This document shows positions 32,051 through 40,345 of a stretch of 64,000 nucleotides of DNA, one piece after another. Below the pieces are notes generated by a model that was given only the letters and a program-made list of their open reading frames with translations, ran no database searches and was not told the DNA's origin. Origin of the DNA: Miltoncostaea sp963823515 (GTDB lineage Bacteria > Actinomycetota > Thermoleophilia > Miltoncostaeales > Miltoncostaeaceae); NCBI GenBank assembly GCA_963823515.1, contig CAWGMB010000006.1:248001-312000 (forward strand). The letters are read 5' to 3'. How positions within the stretch are numbered: position 1 is the stretch's first letter; each line of letters begins with the position of its first letter. Made by a program: the position numbers and the translations under genes.

Positions 32051-33406
32051 ATGCCGTCGCTCCTTCCGCTCCTCGCCGCCGCCGCCCTGGGCGCCATCGC
32101 CACCGGGCCCGCGCTCGGCGCCTGGACCGCGCCCGAGCGGGCCTCGCGCGGTCCGCTGCCGGCGCGCGCCCCCGACGTTGCGTCCAATGCGCGGGGCGAC
32201 GCGGCCGCGGCCTGGGTGCGCGGGAAGCGGCGCAAGGCGATGGTCGTCGTCAGCGTCCGGCCCGCGGGCGGCGAGTGGAGCGCGCCCGAGGGCCTCTCGC
32301 GCCGCGGGCGGCCCGCCATCGACCCCGACGTCGCCATCGACGCGCGGGGGCGGGTGATCGTCGCCTGGCGCCAGGTGGTGAGGACACGGACGGTCGAGAC
32401 GGCCGCAGGCCCCCGGCGGCAGGCGGTGTACGTGGTGCGCACCCGCGCCCGCGCGGCCACCGGCTCCCGCTGGAGCCGCATCACCACCCTCTCGAGCTCA
32501 CGGCAGAAGGTGGGTCCGCCGCGGCTCGCCGTCGATGACGACGGCCTCGCGGTCGCCACGTGGCACTGGGGCACCGGCACGCGGCCCGGCAACCGCGGCT
32601 ACGTCGGCCAGGTCCAGGTCGCCGAGCGCCGCGACGACGGCTCGTGGAGCGGGCCGGCCCGCCTCTCGCGCTCGGCGCTCTGCGCCCGGGTCCGCCTGCC
32701 GCGGGTCGCGGTCGGCCGCACCGGGCAGGCGGTCGTCTGGTGGCAGTGCGACCTCCCTTCCCAGCGCAGCACCGTGCTCGCCCGAACCCACCCCGCCGGA
32801 GCGGGCTTCGGCAACGAGGTGGAGCTGCCGTTCCGCACCGAGGGGAAGGTCGCGGCGGACCTGGCGATCGACGCCACCGGCCGCGCGGTCGCCGTGAGCG
32901 CCGGACCGGCGGGCGCGCTGTCGTGGTGGCGCGGCGACGTCGGCTCCACGCTCTCGCTGCGCGCCCTGCCCAAGATCGGCTCGCCCGACCGCATCGACCT
33001 CGCCGCCGGCCCCGTCGGCCCGGTGATCGCCGTGGACGACGCCGGAGACGCGCTCTCCGGATGGGCCGACACGACCGGGCGCCCGCGCGCGGCACCCCTG
33101 GCCGCCACCCTCGGCGTCGGCGCGGCCTCGAGCCTCTCCCCGGCCGGCACCTCGGCCTCGTCGCCCGTGGTGGCCGTGGGCGGCGAACGCGGCGGCGCGG
33201 TCGCCTGGATCGCGGACGGGCGCGCCGTCGCCTCGATCCGCGGCGCCAAAGGCACCCTCGCCGCGGGCACCGCCGTGTCCTCCGCCGGGGTGCCGGGACT
33301 CGACCCTCCCGCCATCGCCATGGACGCCGGCGGCGAGGCGACGCTGTTCTGGACCCGTGTCGTTCGTGGGCGGTCCGTGGTCGAGCGCTCCTCCGGCACC
33401 CCCTGA
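32051..33406 (+). CDS. Secreted beta-propeller-like repeat protein
   Basis: ATG 32051 gives a clean signal peptide (MPSLLPLLAAAALGAIATGPALGAW). TACCGT ends 6 nt before it. The 451-residue body repeats APDVASNARGDAAAAWVRG, DPDVAIDARGRVIVAWRQ, PRLAVDDDGLAVATWHWG, LPRVAVGRTGQAVVWWQ and ADLAIDATGRAVAVS, the same blade type as the protein at 26453. No enzyme motif is visible. It lies between the SufR-like gene and the suf operon but has no evident link to Fe-S metabolism. Confidence 0.72.
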   Translation: MPSLLPLLAAAALGAIATGPALGAWTAPERASRGPLPARAPDVASNARGDAAAAWVRGKRRKAMVVVSVRPAGGEWSAPEGLSRRGRPAIDPDVAIDARGRVIVAWRQVVRTRTVETAAGPRRQAVYVVRTRARAATGSRWSRITTLSSSRQKVGPPRLAVDDDGLAVATWHWGTGTRPGNRGYVGQVQVAERRDDGSWSGPARLSRSALCARVRLPRVAVGRTGQAVVWWQCDLPSQRSTVLARTHPAGAGFGNEVELPFRTEGKVAADLAIDATGRAVAVSAGPAGALSWWRGDVGSTLSLRALPKIGSPDRIDLAAGPVGPVIAVDDAGDALSGWADTTGRPRAAPLAATLGVGAASSLSPAGTSASSPVVAVGGERGGAVAWIADGRAVASIRGAKGTLAAGTAVSSAGVPGLDPPAIAMDAGGEATLFWTRVVRGRSVVERSSGTP

Positions 33407-33456
33407 CCCACCCGGGCGGTCTCGGATAACCTTTCACCCGCGCGAGCGCGGATCAC

Positions 33457-33480
33457 GGCCCCCCGACGGACCGGGGGGAC
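33457..33480 (+). terminator. Terminator hairpin upstream of the suf promoter
   Basis: CCCCCCG (33459-33465) pairs with CGGGGGG (33472-33478) across ACGGAC, ~50 nt after the propeller gene stop. It separates that gene from the suf promoter. Confidence 0.6.
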
Positions 33481-33486
33481 GGCCGG

Positions 33487-33516
33487 TTCACCTTGTTGCG
33501 GCAATCCGCGTATCCT
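33487..33516 (+). promoter_or_regulatory. suf operon promoter
   Basis: TTCACC (33487-33492) and TATCCT (33511-33516) are 18 bp apart. A TTGC-G-GCAA inverted repeat (33496-33504) lies between them and may be a repressor site, perhaps for the SufR-like protein. The resulting leader is ~33 nt and contains GGGGAGGG before the GTG at 33556. Confidence 0.6.
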
Positions 33517-33555
33517 TTAGAGCGACGTCCGATCTTCCGCGACCGGGGAGGGCCC

Positions 33556-34962
33556 GTGTCTACTGCCAAGCCGCCCGATATCGATCTGGGCCAGTACAAG
33601 TTCGGCTGGCACGACCCGGCGAACTACGTCTTCGAGCCCAAGCGCGGTCTGAGCGCCGACGTGGTGCGCGAGATCTCCTTCCTGAAGAACGAGCCCGAGT
33701 GGATGCTGAAGTTCCGACTGCGCGCCCTCGAGATCTTCGAGCGCAAGCCCATGCCCACGTGGGGCGGGGACATGGACGGCATCGACTTCCAGAACATCTT
33801 CTACTTCATCCGCTCCTCGGAGAAGCAGAGCACGGACTGGAACGACGTCCCCTCGGACATCAAGAACACGTTCGACCGCCTGGGCATCCCGGAGGCCGAG
33901 CAGAAGTACCTCTCGGGCGTCAGCGCCCAGTACGAGAGCGAGGTCGTCTACCACTCGCTGCGCGAGGACCTCGACAAGAAGGGCGTCATCTTCTGCGACA
34001 CGGACACGGCGCTCCGTGAACACGAGGACATCTTCCGCGAGCACTGGGCGACGATCATCCCGCCCGGCGACAACAAGCTGGCGGCGCTCAACTCGGCCGT
34101 GTGGTCGGGCGGCTCGTTCATCTGGGTCCCGCCGGGCGTCCACGTCGAGATCCCGCTGCAGGCCTACTTCCGCATCAACGCGGAGAACATGGGCCAGTTC
34201 GAGCGGACGCTGATCATCTGCGAGCCCGGCTCGTTCGTCCACTACGTCGAGGGCTGCACCGCCCCGGTGTACACGAGCGACTCCCTGCACTCGGCGGTGG
34301 TGGAGATCATCGTCAAGGAGGGCGCCCGCTGCCGGTACACGACCATCCAGAACTGGTCGACCAACGTCTACAACCTGGTCACCAAGCGCGCGCAGGCCCA
34401 CAAGAACGCGACCATGGAGTGGGTTGACGGCAACCTCGGCTCCAAGCTGACGATGAAGTACCCGGCCGTCTGGCTCACCGGGCCGGGCGCCCACGGCGAG
34501 GTGCTCTCGGTGGCGATGGCCAGCGAGGGCATGCACCAGGACGCCGGCGCCAAGATGGTCCACGTCGCCCCCGACACGTCGTCGACGATCGTCTCCAAGT
34601 CGATCTCGCGCGGCGGCGGGCGCACCAGCTACCGCGGCCTCGTACAGGTGGAGCCCGGCGCCAAGCGCGCCAAGGCCTCCGTGGTCTGCGACGCGCTGCT
34701 CCTCGACGAGGACAGCCGCTCGGACACCTACCCCTACATGGACATCCGCGAGGAGGACGCCTCGATCGGCCATGAGGCCACGGTGTCGAAGGTGGCGGAC
34801 GACCAGATCTTCTACCTCATGAGCCGCGGGCTCTCCGAGGAGGAGGCCATGGCGATGATCGTGCGCGGGTTCATCGAGCCGATCGCCAAGGAGCTCCCCA
34901 TGGAGTACGCCGTCGAGCTCAACCGACTGATCGAACTGCAGATGGAGGGCTCGATTGGCTAG
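33556..34962 (+). CDS. sufB: Fe-S cluster assembly scaffold subunit SufB
   Basis: SufB (468 aa) is the scaffold subunit of the SufBC2D complex on which Fe-S clusters are built. Landmarks are FEPKRGLSADVVREISFLKNEPEWM, WDVPSDIKNTFDRLGIPEAE-type sequence, WVPPGVHVEIPLQAYFRIN, FVHYVEGCTAPVYTSDSLHSAVVEI, and DTYPYMDIREEDASIGHEATVSKV near the end. The Cys in VEGCTAP and the conserved Cys in VVCDALL are retained. GTG 33556 follows GGGGAGGG; upstream residues in the frame are not SufB-like. SufD overlaps by 8 nt. Confidence 0.96.
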   Translation: MSTAKPPDIDLGQYKFGWHDPANYVFEPKRGLSADVVREISFLKNEPEWMLKFRLRALEIFERKPMPTWGGDMDGIDFQNIFYFIRSSEKQSTDWNDVPSDIKNTFDRLGIPEAEQKYLSGVSAQYESEVVYHSLREDLDKKGVIFCDTDTALREHEDIFREHWATIIPPGDNKLAALNSAVWSGGSFIWVPPGVHVEIPLQAYFRINAENMGQFERTLIICEPGSFVHYVEGCTAPVYTSDSLHSAVVEIIVKEGARCRYTTIQNWSTNVYNLVTKRAQAHKNATMEWVDGNLGSKLTMKYPAVWLTGPGAHGEVLSVAMASEGMHQDAGAKMVHVAPDTSSTIVSKSISRGGGRTSYRGLVQVEPGAKRAKASVVCDALLLDEDSRSDTYPYMDIREEDASIGHEATVSKVADDQIFYLMSRGLSEEEAMAMIVRGFIEPIAKELPMEYAVELNRLIELQMEGSIG

Positions 34963-36178
34963 CGCGATCCCGGCGTGGGCCCAGGAGGTCCGCGACGCCG
35001 CGACCCGTAACCTCGCCTCGCTGCCCGCCCTCACGGGCGAGGAGGAGGCCTGGCGCTTCACCCCGCCGGCCGACCTGGCGCTGACCGGCGCCGAGCCGGA
35101 CGCGCCGGGCTCCGCCGGCGCGGTCGCGGTGGAGGACGGCGTGCGGGCCGCCCGGCTGCGCCTCGCCGACGGCGCACCCTCCGCGCCCGAGCTGCTCGAC
35201 CTGCCCGAGGGCGTCATCGTCGCCGAGCTCGGCGCGGCGCTCGAGGAGCACGAGGCGCTCGTGCGCGAGCGGCTCTACGGCCTGATCGGCTTCGCCGAGC
35301 GGCCCGAGGCCCTCAACGCGGCCCACTGGGACGGCGGCCTCTTCGTCTACGTCCCGCGCGGCGTCCAGGCGACGCTGCCGGTCGAGGCGATCCTCACCGC
35401 CTCCGGGGCGAGCGGGCGCATCTTCGGGCGCACCCTGATCGTCGTGGAGGAGGGGGCGAAGGCCACGGTCATCGACCGCTACGCCTCCCCCGAGGTCTCC
35501 GGGCCGGTCCAGGCGTCCACCGTGGTGGAGCTCTACGTCGGCCAGGGCGCCGAGCTGGAGCACATCTCCGTGATCGACTGGGGCGCCGGCGTGCGCCATC
35601 ACGCGATGTTGCGCGGCCGCGTCGAGCGCGACGCCAAGCTGCGCTCGGTGGTCGTGACGCTCGGCGGCGACGTCGTCCGCGTCGAGCCGACCGTCGTCTG
35701 CGCCGGCCCGGGCTCGGACGCCCGCGCGCTCGGGCTCTACTTCGCCGGCGGCGACCAGCACTTCGAGCACCGGGTGATCGCGCGCCACGAGGCGCCGCAG
35801 TCGTACTCGAACCTGCTCTACAAGGGCGCCATCCAGGACCACGCGCACACCGTGTTCTTCGGCAACCTGATCGTGCCCCCGGGCGCGCCGGGCACCGACG
35901 CTTACCAGACCAACCGCAACCTGGTGCTCAACGACGGGGCGCGGGCCGACACGATCCCGTTCCTCGAGATCGAGACGGCCGAGGTCAAGTGCTCCCACGC
36001 CGGCGCGGTGGGCCGGGTCGACGACGAGCATCTCTTCTACCTCCAGTCCCGCGGGGTCCACACCGCCGAGGCCAAGCGCCTGATCGTGATGGGCTTCCTG
36101 CAGGAGGTCCTCGAGATGGTGAGCCTCGAGGAGCTTCGCACCGAGCTCGAGGCGGCCGTCCAGGAGAAGCTCTCCTGA
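34955..36178 (+). CDS. sufD: Fe-S cluster assembly protein SufD
   Basis: SufD (407 aa) is the SufB paralog that completes the SufBC2D scaffold and is linked to iron acquisition. It shows ALNAAHWDGGLFVYVPRGVQATLPVEAI, the core GDQHFEHRVIARHEAPQSYSNLLYKGAIQDHAHTVFFGNLIV, and the conserved end SHAGAVGRVDDEHLFYLQSRGV. The TTG start overlaps the sufB stop. The stop overlaps the Rieske gene start. Confidence 0.95.
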   Translation: MASAIPAWAQEVRDAATRNLASLPALTGEEEAWRFTPPADLALTGAEPDAPGSAGAVAVEDGVRAARLRLADGAPSAPELLDLPEGVIVAELGAALEEHEALVRERLYGLIGFAERPEALNAAHWDGGLFVYVPRGVQATLPVEAILTASGASGRIFGRTLIVVEEGAKATVIDRYASPEVSGPVQASTVVELYVGQGAELEHISVIDWGAGVRHHAMLRGRVERDAKLRSVVVTLGGDVVRVEPTVVCAGPGSDARALGLYFAGGDQHFEHRVIARHEAPQSYSNLLYKGAIQDHAHTVFFGNLIVPPGAPGTDAYQTNRNLVLNDGARADTIPFLEIETAEVKCSHAGAVGRVDDEHLFYLQSRGVHTAEAKRLIVMGFLQEVLEMVSLEELRTELEAAVQEKLS

Positions 36179-36513
36179 GCGATCCCGTCGATGTCGCCGC
36201 GTTCGCCGATCTCGCCCCCGGGGAGCCCATGCTCGTCGAGGTCGGGGCATCGCCGGTGTGCCTGGTGAACGTGGACGGCACGGTCCTTGCGGTGCACGAC
36301 GTCTGCACCCACGCCCTCGCCTCGCTGTCGGGGGGTTGGGTCGAGGACGACCGCATCGAGTGCCCCCGCCACGGCGCGCAGTTCTCCCTGCGCACCGGCG
36401 AGGTGCTCACCCCGCCCGCCTCGCGGGCGCTACCCACCTTCGGCGTCGAGGTCCGGGACGGTCGCGTCCTGGTCAACCCCACCCCCAGTCGTGAACACCC
36501 CCTGATCCGATGA
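36175..36513 (+). CDS. Rieske-type [2Fe-2S] ferredoxin
   Basis: The 112-residue protein has both Rieske boxes: DVCTHALASLSGG (CxH) and IECPRHGAQFSLRTGEV (CxxH), so a 2Cys-2His [2Fe-2S] cluster is expected. Its place between sufD and sufC is known in other actinobacteria, where it is annotated as a ferredoxin subunit; electron delivery to cluster assembly is a reasonable inference. No ATG, GTG or TTG fits the start. CTG 36175, overlapping the sufD stop as CTGA and preceded by AGGAG, is the best choice; ATG 36228 would cut off a strand. Confidence 0.85.
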   Translation: MSDPVDVAAFADLAPGEPMLVEVGASPVCLVNVDGTVLAVHDVCTHALASLSGGWVEDDRIECPRHGAQFSLRTGEVLTPPASRALPTFGVEVRDGRVLVNPTPSREHPLIR

Positions 36514-36522
36514 GGAAGAACC

Positions 36523-37290
36523 GTGGCTGACCCCATCCTGCAGATCGCCGGCCTCGAGGTCTCCGTCGACGACACCCCGATCCTGAAGGGCGTCGACCTG
36601 ACGGTGCCCCAGGGCGAGGTGCACGCGCTGATGGGCCCCAACGGCTCCGGCAAGAGCACCCTGGCCTACGCCCTCGCGGGACACCCCCGCTACGAGATCA
36701 CCGCCGGCTCGGTGATCTTCGACGGACAGGACATCGTGGAGATGGAGGCCGACGAGCGCGCGCGCCTGGGCTTGTTCCTCGCCATGCAGTACCCGGTCGA
36801 GGTCCCCGGCGTGTCGGTGATGAACTTCCTGCGCACGTCGCTCAACGCGATCCGCGGCGAGGACATCTCGCCGCGCGAGTTCATCAAGCTCTTCGACGCG
36901 AAGTCGAAGCTGCTCGGCTTCGACCGCTCCTTCGCCGACCGCTATCTGAACCAGGGCTTCTCGGGCGGAGAGAAGAAGCGCCACGAGATCCTGCAGATGG
37001 CCATGATCGAGCCGAAGTTCGCCGTGCTCGACGAGACCGACTCCGGCCTTGACGTGGACGCGCTCAAGGTCGTCTCCGAGGGCGTCAACACCATGCGGGG
37101 CCCCGGCCTGGGCGTCCTGATCATCACCCATTACACGCGGATCCTGCGCTACATCCGCCCCGACGTGGTCCACGTGATGTTCGAGGGCCGGATCGCCCGC
37201 ACCGGCGGCCCGGAGCTCGCGGACTACCTCGAGGAGCACGGCTACGTGGAGTTCGGCGCGGCCGAGGAGGCCGCGGCGCCCGCCGGCTGA
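36523..37290 (+). CDS. sufC: Fe-S assembly ATPase SufC
   Basis: SufC (255 aa) is the ABC-type ATPase of the SufBC2D complex. It has Walker A GPNGSGKSTLAYALAG, the SufC-specific LFLAMQYPVEVPGVSVMNF, the signature FSGGEKKRHEILQM and Walker B FAVLDETDSGLDVDAL. GAGGAAG precedes the GTG start. The next gene begins 2 nt after the stop. Confidence 0.97.
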   Translation: MADPILQIAGLEVSVDDTPILKGVDLTVPQGEVHALMGPNGSGKSTLAYALAGHPRYEITAGSVIFDGQDIVEMEADERARLGLFLAMQYPVEVPGVSVMNFLRTSLNAIRGEDISPREFIKLFDAKSKLLGFDRSFADRYLNQGFSGGEKKRHEILQMAMIEPKFAVLDETDSGLDVDALKVVSEGVNTMRGPGLGVLIITHYTRILRYIRPDVVHVMFEGRIARTGGPELADYLEEHGYVEFGAAEEAAAPAG

Positions 37291-37292
37291 GC

Positions 37293-38531
37293 ATGAGCAC
37301 GGCCGCCGCCCCCCTCGACGTCACCGCGCTGCGGGCGGATTTCCCGATCCTCTCGCGGACGGTTCACGGGGCGCCGCTGGTGTACCTCGACTCGGCGGCG
37401 ACGTCGCAGAAGCCCACGGCGGTGCTCGACGCGATGGACGCGTACTACCGCGAGACCAACGCGAACGTGCACCGGGGCGTCTACGAGCTGGCCGCCGAGG
37501 CGACGGCCCGCTACGAGGCGGGCCGCGACGCCGTCGCGCGCATGGTCGGGGCCGAGCGCGAGTCGGTCGTCTTCACCAAGAACGCCTCCGAGGCGATCAA
37601 CCTGGTCGCTTGGGCGTGGGGCCTGCGCAACCTGCGCGCCGGCGACGAGGTGCTCGTCACGCAGATGGAGCACCACTCCGGCATCGTGCCCTGGCAGATC
37701 GTCGCGAAGATGACGGGCGCGGTCGTGCGGTTCGCCCCGGTCACCCCCGACGGCGAGCTCGACCTGGACGCGTTCGCGGCGCTCCTCACCGAGCGCACCC
37801 GGATGGTCGGCGTCGTGCACGTGAGCAACGTGCTCGGCACCATCAACCCGGTCGCCGAGATCACCCGGATGGCGCACGAAAAAGGTGCGCTCGTGCTGAT
37901 CGACGGCTCCCAGAGCGTGCCGCACATGCCGGTCGACGTGCCCTCGCTGGGCTGCGACTTCTTCGCCTTCACCGGCCACAAGATGCTGGGCCCGACGGGC
38001 ATCGGCGTCCTGGTCGGGCGGACCGAGCTCCTCGAGTCGATGGAGCCCTTCCTCGGCGGCGGGGAGATGATCTCCAACGTGACCCAGGAGGGGGCGACCT
38101 GGGCCGACCTGCCGTGGAAGTTCGAGGCCGGCACCCCGCCCATCGCCGAGGCCATCGGCCTCGGGGCGGCCGCGGACTACCTGATGGCCGTCGGGCTCGA
38201 CGCGGTGCGCGCGCACGAGGTGGAGCTCACCGCCCACATGCTGGACGCGCTCTCGCAGGTGGAGGGCATCACCCTCTACGGCCCGCGCGACCCGGCCCTG
38301 CGCGGCGGGGCGGTGTCGTTCAGCCTCCCCGACCTGCACCCGCACGACATCGCGCAGCTGATCGACCAGGAGGGCGTCTGCGTGCGCGCGGGCCACCACT
38401 GCGCCAAGCCGCTGATGCGCGTCCTCGGGGTGGGCGCCACGGCCCGCGCGAGCACGTACCTCTACAATTCGCCCGAAGAGATCGACGTATTCGTGCGCGC
38501 CCTGGGCAACGCCCGGGTCGCCTTGAGGTAG
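37293..38531 (+). CDS. sufS: Cysteine desulfurase SufS
   Basis: The 412-residue PLP enzyme removes sulfur from cysteine for cluster assembly. It shows VYLDSAATSQKP near the start, NVHRGVYELAAEAT, QMEHHSGIVPWQ, the PLP Lys motif FFAFTGHKMLGPTGIGVLVG and the persulfide Cys in GVCVRAGHHCAKPLM. These mark group II (SufS-type) desulfurases that work with SufU. Confidence 0.96.
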   Translation: MSTAAAPLDVTALRADFPILSRTVHGAPLVYLDSAATSQKPTAVLDAMDAYYRETNANVHRGVYELAAEATARYEAGRDAVARMVGAERESVVFTKNASEAINLVAWAWGLRNLRAGDEVLVTQMEHHSGIVPWQIVAKMTGAVVRFAPVTPDGELDLDAFAALLTERTRMVGVVHVSNVLGTINPVAEITRMAHEKGALVLIDGSQSVPHMPVDVPSLGCDFFAFTGHKMLGPTGIGVLVGRTELLESMEPFLGGGEMISNVTQEGATWADLPWKFEAGTPPIAEAIGLGAAADYLMAVGLDAVRAHEVELTAHMLDALSQVEGITLYGPRDPALRGGAVSFSLPDLHPHDIAQLIDQEGVCVRAGHHCAKPLMRVLGVGATARASTYLYNSPEEIDVFVRALGNARVALR

Positions 38532-38539
38532 GGGAAGAC

Positions 38540-38989
38540 GTGGGCGGCCTCGACGACCTGTATCAGGACCTGATCCTCGACCACTACCGCCGCAAGCGCG
38601 GAGAGGGGTCGCTGGACAGCCCCACCGTGGCCGTCGACCAGAACAACCCGCTCTGCGGCGACGAGATCCACCTGGAGCTCAAGATCGTCGACGGCACGGT
38701 GACCGAGATCGCCCACACGGGCGAGGGCTGCTCGATCTCGCAGGCCTCCATGTCGATGATGAGCGAGGCCCTCGTGGGCAAGTCGCTCGAGGACGCCCTC
38801 GAGGTGGTCGAGCATTTCCGCATGGTGATGCGCGGCTCCGAGGAGGGCGACGAGGACCGCCTCGGCGACGCGATCGCCCTCGAGGGGGTGGCCAAGTACC
38901 CGGTCCGGGTGAAGTGCGCCCTGCTCGGATGGATGGCCGCCAAGGACGCGATCCAGACCTACCAGCGCGAGGGCGAGGAGGTGGCGTAG
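38540..38989 (+). CDS. sufU: Sulfur transfer protein SufU
   Basis: SufU (149 aa) accepts persulfide sulfur from SufS through a zinc-bound Cys site. Ligands are seen in NPLCGDEIHLEL, GEGCSISQASMSMM and VRVKCALLGWMA, in the usual order and spacing, with the SufU-specific insertion region between the last two. GGGGAAG precedes the GTG start 7 nt upstream; the long open frame upstream inside sufS is not used. Confidence 0.95.
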   Translation: MGGLDDLYQDLILDHYRRKRGEGSLDSPTVAVDQNNPLCGDEIHLELKIVDGTVTEIAHTGEGCSISQASMSMMSEALVGKSLEDALEVVEHFRMVMRGSEEGDEDRLGDAIALEGVAKYPVRVKCALLGWMAAKDAIQTYQREGEEVA

Positions 38990-39300
38990 TGGTCACAGAG
39001 GACGAGATCCGCACCGCGATGAAGCAGGTGGAGGACCCGGAGCTCGGCGTCAACATCGTCAACCTCGGCCTCCTCTATGGCGTGAACATCAGCGAGGACG
39101 GCAAGGTCATCCTGGACATGACGCTCACGTCGATGGGCTGCCCGCTCACCGAGCAGATCCTGGGCGACTCGCGGGCCGCCCTGGAGCCACTGGAGGGCGT
39201 CACCGAGGTGGACGTCAACTGGGTCTGGGACCCGCCGTGGTCGCCCGACGCGATGACGGAGGAGGGCAAGTTCCTCATGAAGGTCATGGGCTTTGGCTGA
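38989..39300 (+). CDS. sufT: MIP18/SufT-family Fe-S assembly protein
   Basis: The 103-residue DUF59 protein reads MKQVEDPELGVNIVNLGLLYGVNI, then LTSMGCPLTEQIL with the conserved Cys, and VDVNWVWDPPWSPDAMTEEGK. SufT-like proteins help Fe-S maturation when cluster demand is high. GTG 38989 shares its G with the sufU TAG stop, which indicates coupled translation. Confidence 0.92.
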   Translation: MVTEDEIRTAMKQVEDPELGVNIVNLGLLYGVNISEDGKVILDMTLTSMGCPLTEQILGDSRAALEPLEGVTEVDVNWVWDPPWSPDAMTEEGKFLMKVMGFG

Positions 39301-39760
39301 GACCGCGGAGGCGTCGGCGGCACCCGGGGCGCCGGCGCCCGCCGACCGGCCGCTGACGCTCGACGAGAAGAAGGCCGCAGCCCGGGCCCGCGCCCGCGCG
39401 GCGCGCCAGGCGGAGGCCGGCGGCGAGGCGTTCGTGACGATCTCCCCCGCGGCCGCGGGCTACATCCGCACCGCGGCGGCCGAGCAGGGCCGCCCCGAGG
39501 GGGTGCGCCTGCGCATCCTGGCCGGTGGCTGCTCGGGTCTGGAGTACAAGCTCGACCTGCTGGAGGCCGGCGAGACGGCCGCCTCCGGCGACCGCGAGGT
39601 GGTCTCGAACGGCGTGACCATGCTGATGGACCTCAAGAGCGCCATCCACGTCACCGGGTCGGTGATCGACTACGAGGACGGCCTCCTGCGCCGCGGCTTC
39701 CGCATCAACAACCCGAACGCCACCTCGACCTGCTCCTGCGGGGACTCGTTCGGCGCCTAG
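39293..39760 (+). CDS. A-type Fe-S carrier (ErpA/IscA/SufA family)
   Basis: The 155-residue protein has an Ala/Arg-rich N-terminal extension of ~45 residues before the A-type core (FVTISPAAAGYIRTAAAEQG ... RLRILAGGCSGLEYKLDL ... STCSCGDSF). The three cluster Cys (GGCSG and CSCG) are present. It probably receives clusters from SufBC2D and passes them to target proteins. TTG 39293 overlaps the sufT stop by 8 nt. It ends the suf operon. Confidence 0.9.
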   Translation: MAETAEASAAPGAPAPADRPLTLDEKKAAARARARAARQAEAGGEAFVTISPAAAGYIRTAAAEQGRPEGVRLRILAGGCSGLEYKLDLLEAGETAASGDREVVSNGVTMLMDLKSAIHVTGSVIDYEDGLLRRGFRINNPNATSTCSCGDSFGA

Positions 39761-39835
39761 CCGGGCCGCGGCAAACCGTCACGCTGTCCGGCTGCCCCCG
39801 AGGCCGGTGCCAGGGAGGCCCCGCGCGAACCCCGC

Positions 39836-40002
39836 GTCCAGTTGGACCCTGAGCCTTGGTCCAATTGGACCAAGGCCGAGATCGTCTCGGCAAAGGCGTT
39901 CTCAGCGAGCCGCCCATCCGTCTTCACAATTCACCGACCCGTCCGGCCGGCCCCCGCGGGGGCACGCGTCCAAATGGACCCCGGGCACTCGTCCAATTGG
40001 AC
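39836..40002. repeat. Two pairs of 12-bp palindromes, 23 bp apart
   Basis: GTCCAGTTGGAC (39836-39847) and GTCCAATTGGAC (39859-39870) form one pair; GTCCAAATGGAC (39968-39979) and GTCCAATTGGAC (39991-40002) form the second. Start-to-start spacing is exactly 23 bp in both pairs, and each pair begins CGCGTCCA. The second site of the first pair extends to a 24-bp perfect palindrome (39853-39876). The array lies in the 585-bp gap after the suf operon, which has no gene. Confidence 0.8.
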
Positions 40003-40053
40003 CACCCACGCAACGGCGCCCCGGAGAGGGGCTCCCAGGACCGCCTCACACGT

Positions 40054-40188
40054 CTTCCGCAACCACCGGATCCATCCCGCGTGGCCTGCCCACGCGGCGA
40101 AGCGTCTCGGTGTTTCGACGGCCGTCCCCGCCGAAGGCGGTGCCGTCAGATGCGAAATCGCCCGACCTAGGGTGGTTTTGCCGCCCTG
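40054..40188 (+). ncRNA. Structured non-coding repeat element, copy B
   Basis: The second copy of the element at 4328-4462. It has hairpin CGTGG/CCACG (40080-40094), GTGTTTCGACGGC, outer stem GACGGC/GCCGTC (40117-40122, 40142-40147) with inner CCGCC-GAA-GGCGG, the identical GTGCCGTCAGATGCGAA, hairpin AAATCGCCC/GGGTGGTTT (40155-40178, two G-U pairs) and GCCGCCCTG. Substitutions between copies keep the helices paired. Here the element runs straight into a strong hairpin (40183-40215). It lies between converging genes, as does copy A. A minus-strand protein remnant is possible, but the frames do not align between copies. Confidence 0.5.
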
Positions 40189-40215
40189 GGGGCCCCGCAA
40201 GAGGGCCCCCAGGGC
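40183..40215. terminator. Perfect 13-bp hairpin between converging operons
   Basis: GCCCTGGGGGCCC (40183-40195), loop CGCAAGA, GGGCCCCCAGGGC (40203-40215) form an uninterrupted stem. It sits between the end of the suf operon and the end of the M23 gene and could stop transcription from both sides. No T-run is present. A further GAGACCGC/GCGGTCTC inverted pair lies at 40279-40320. Confidence 0.6.
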
Positions 40216-40345
40216 GCAGGCGCACGACCGACGCCCGATCGCGTCCCCGGCACGGCGATCGTCCCCTGGAAAGGGAGTGAGACCGCCTCGTCCCGGGCAG
40301 AGACAAGCCCGACGCGGTCTCAGCCCGAAGCGGTCTCCGCCCGGC

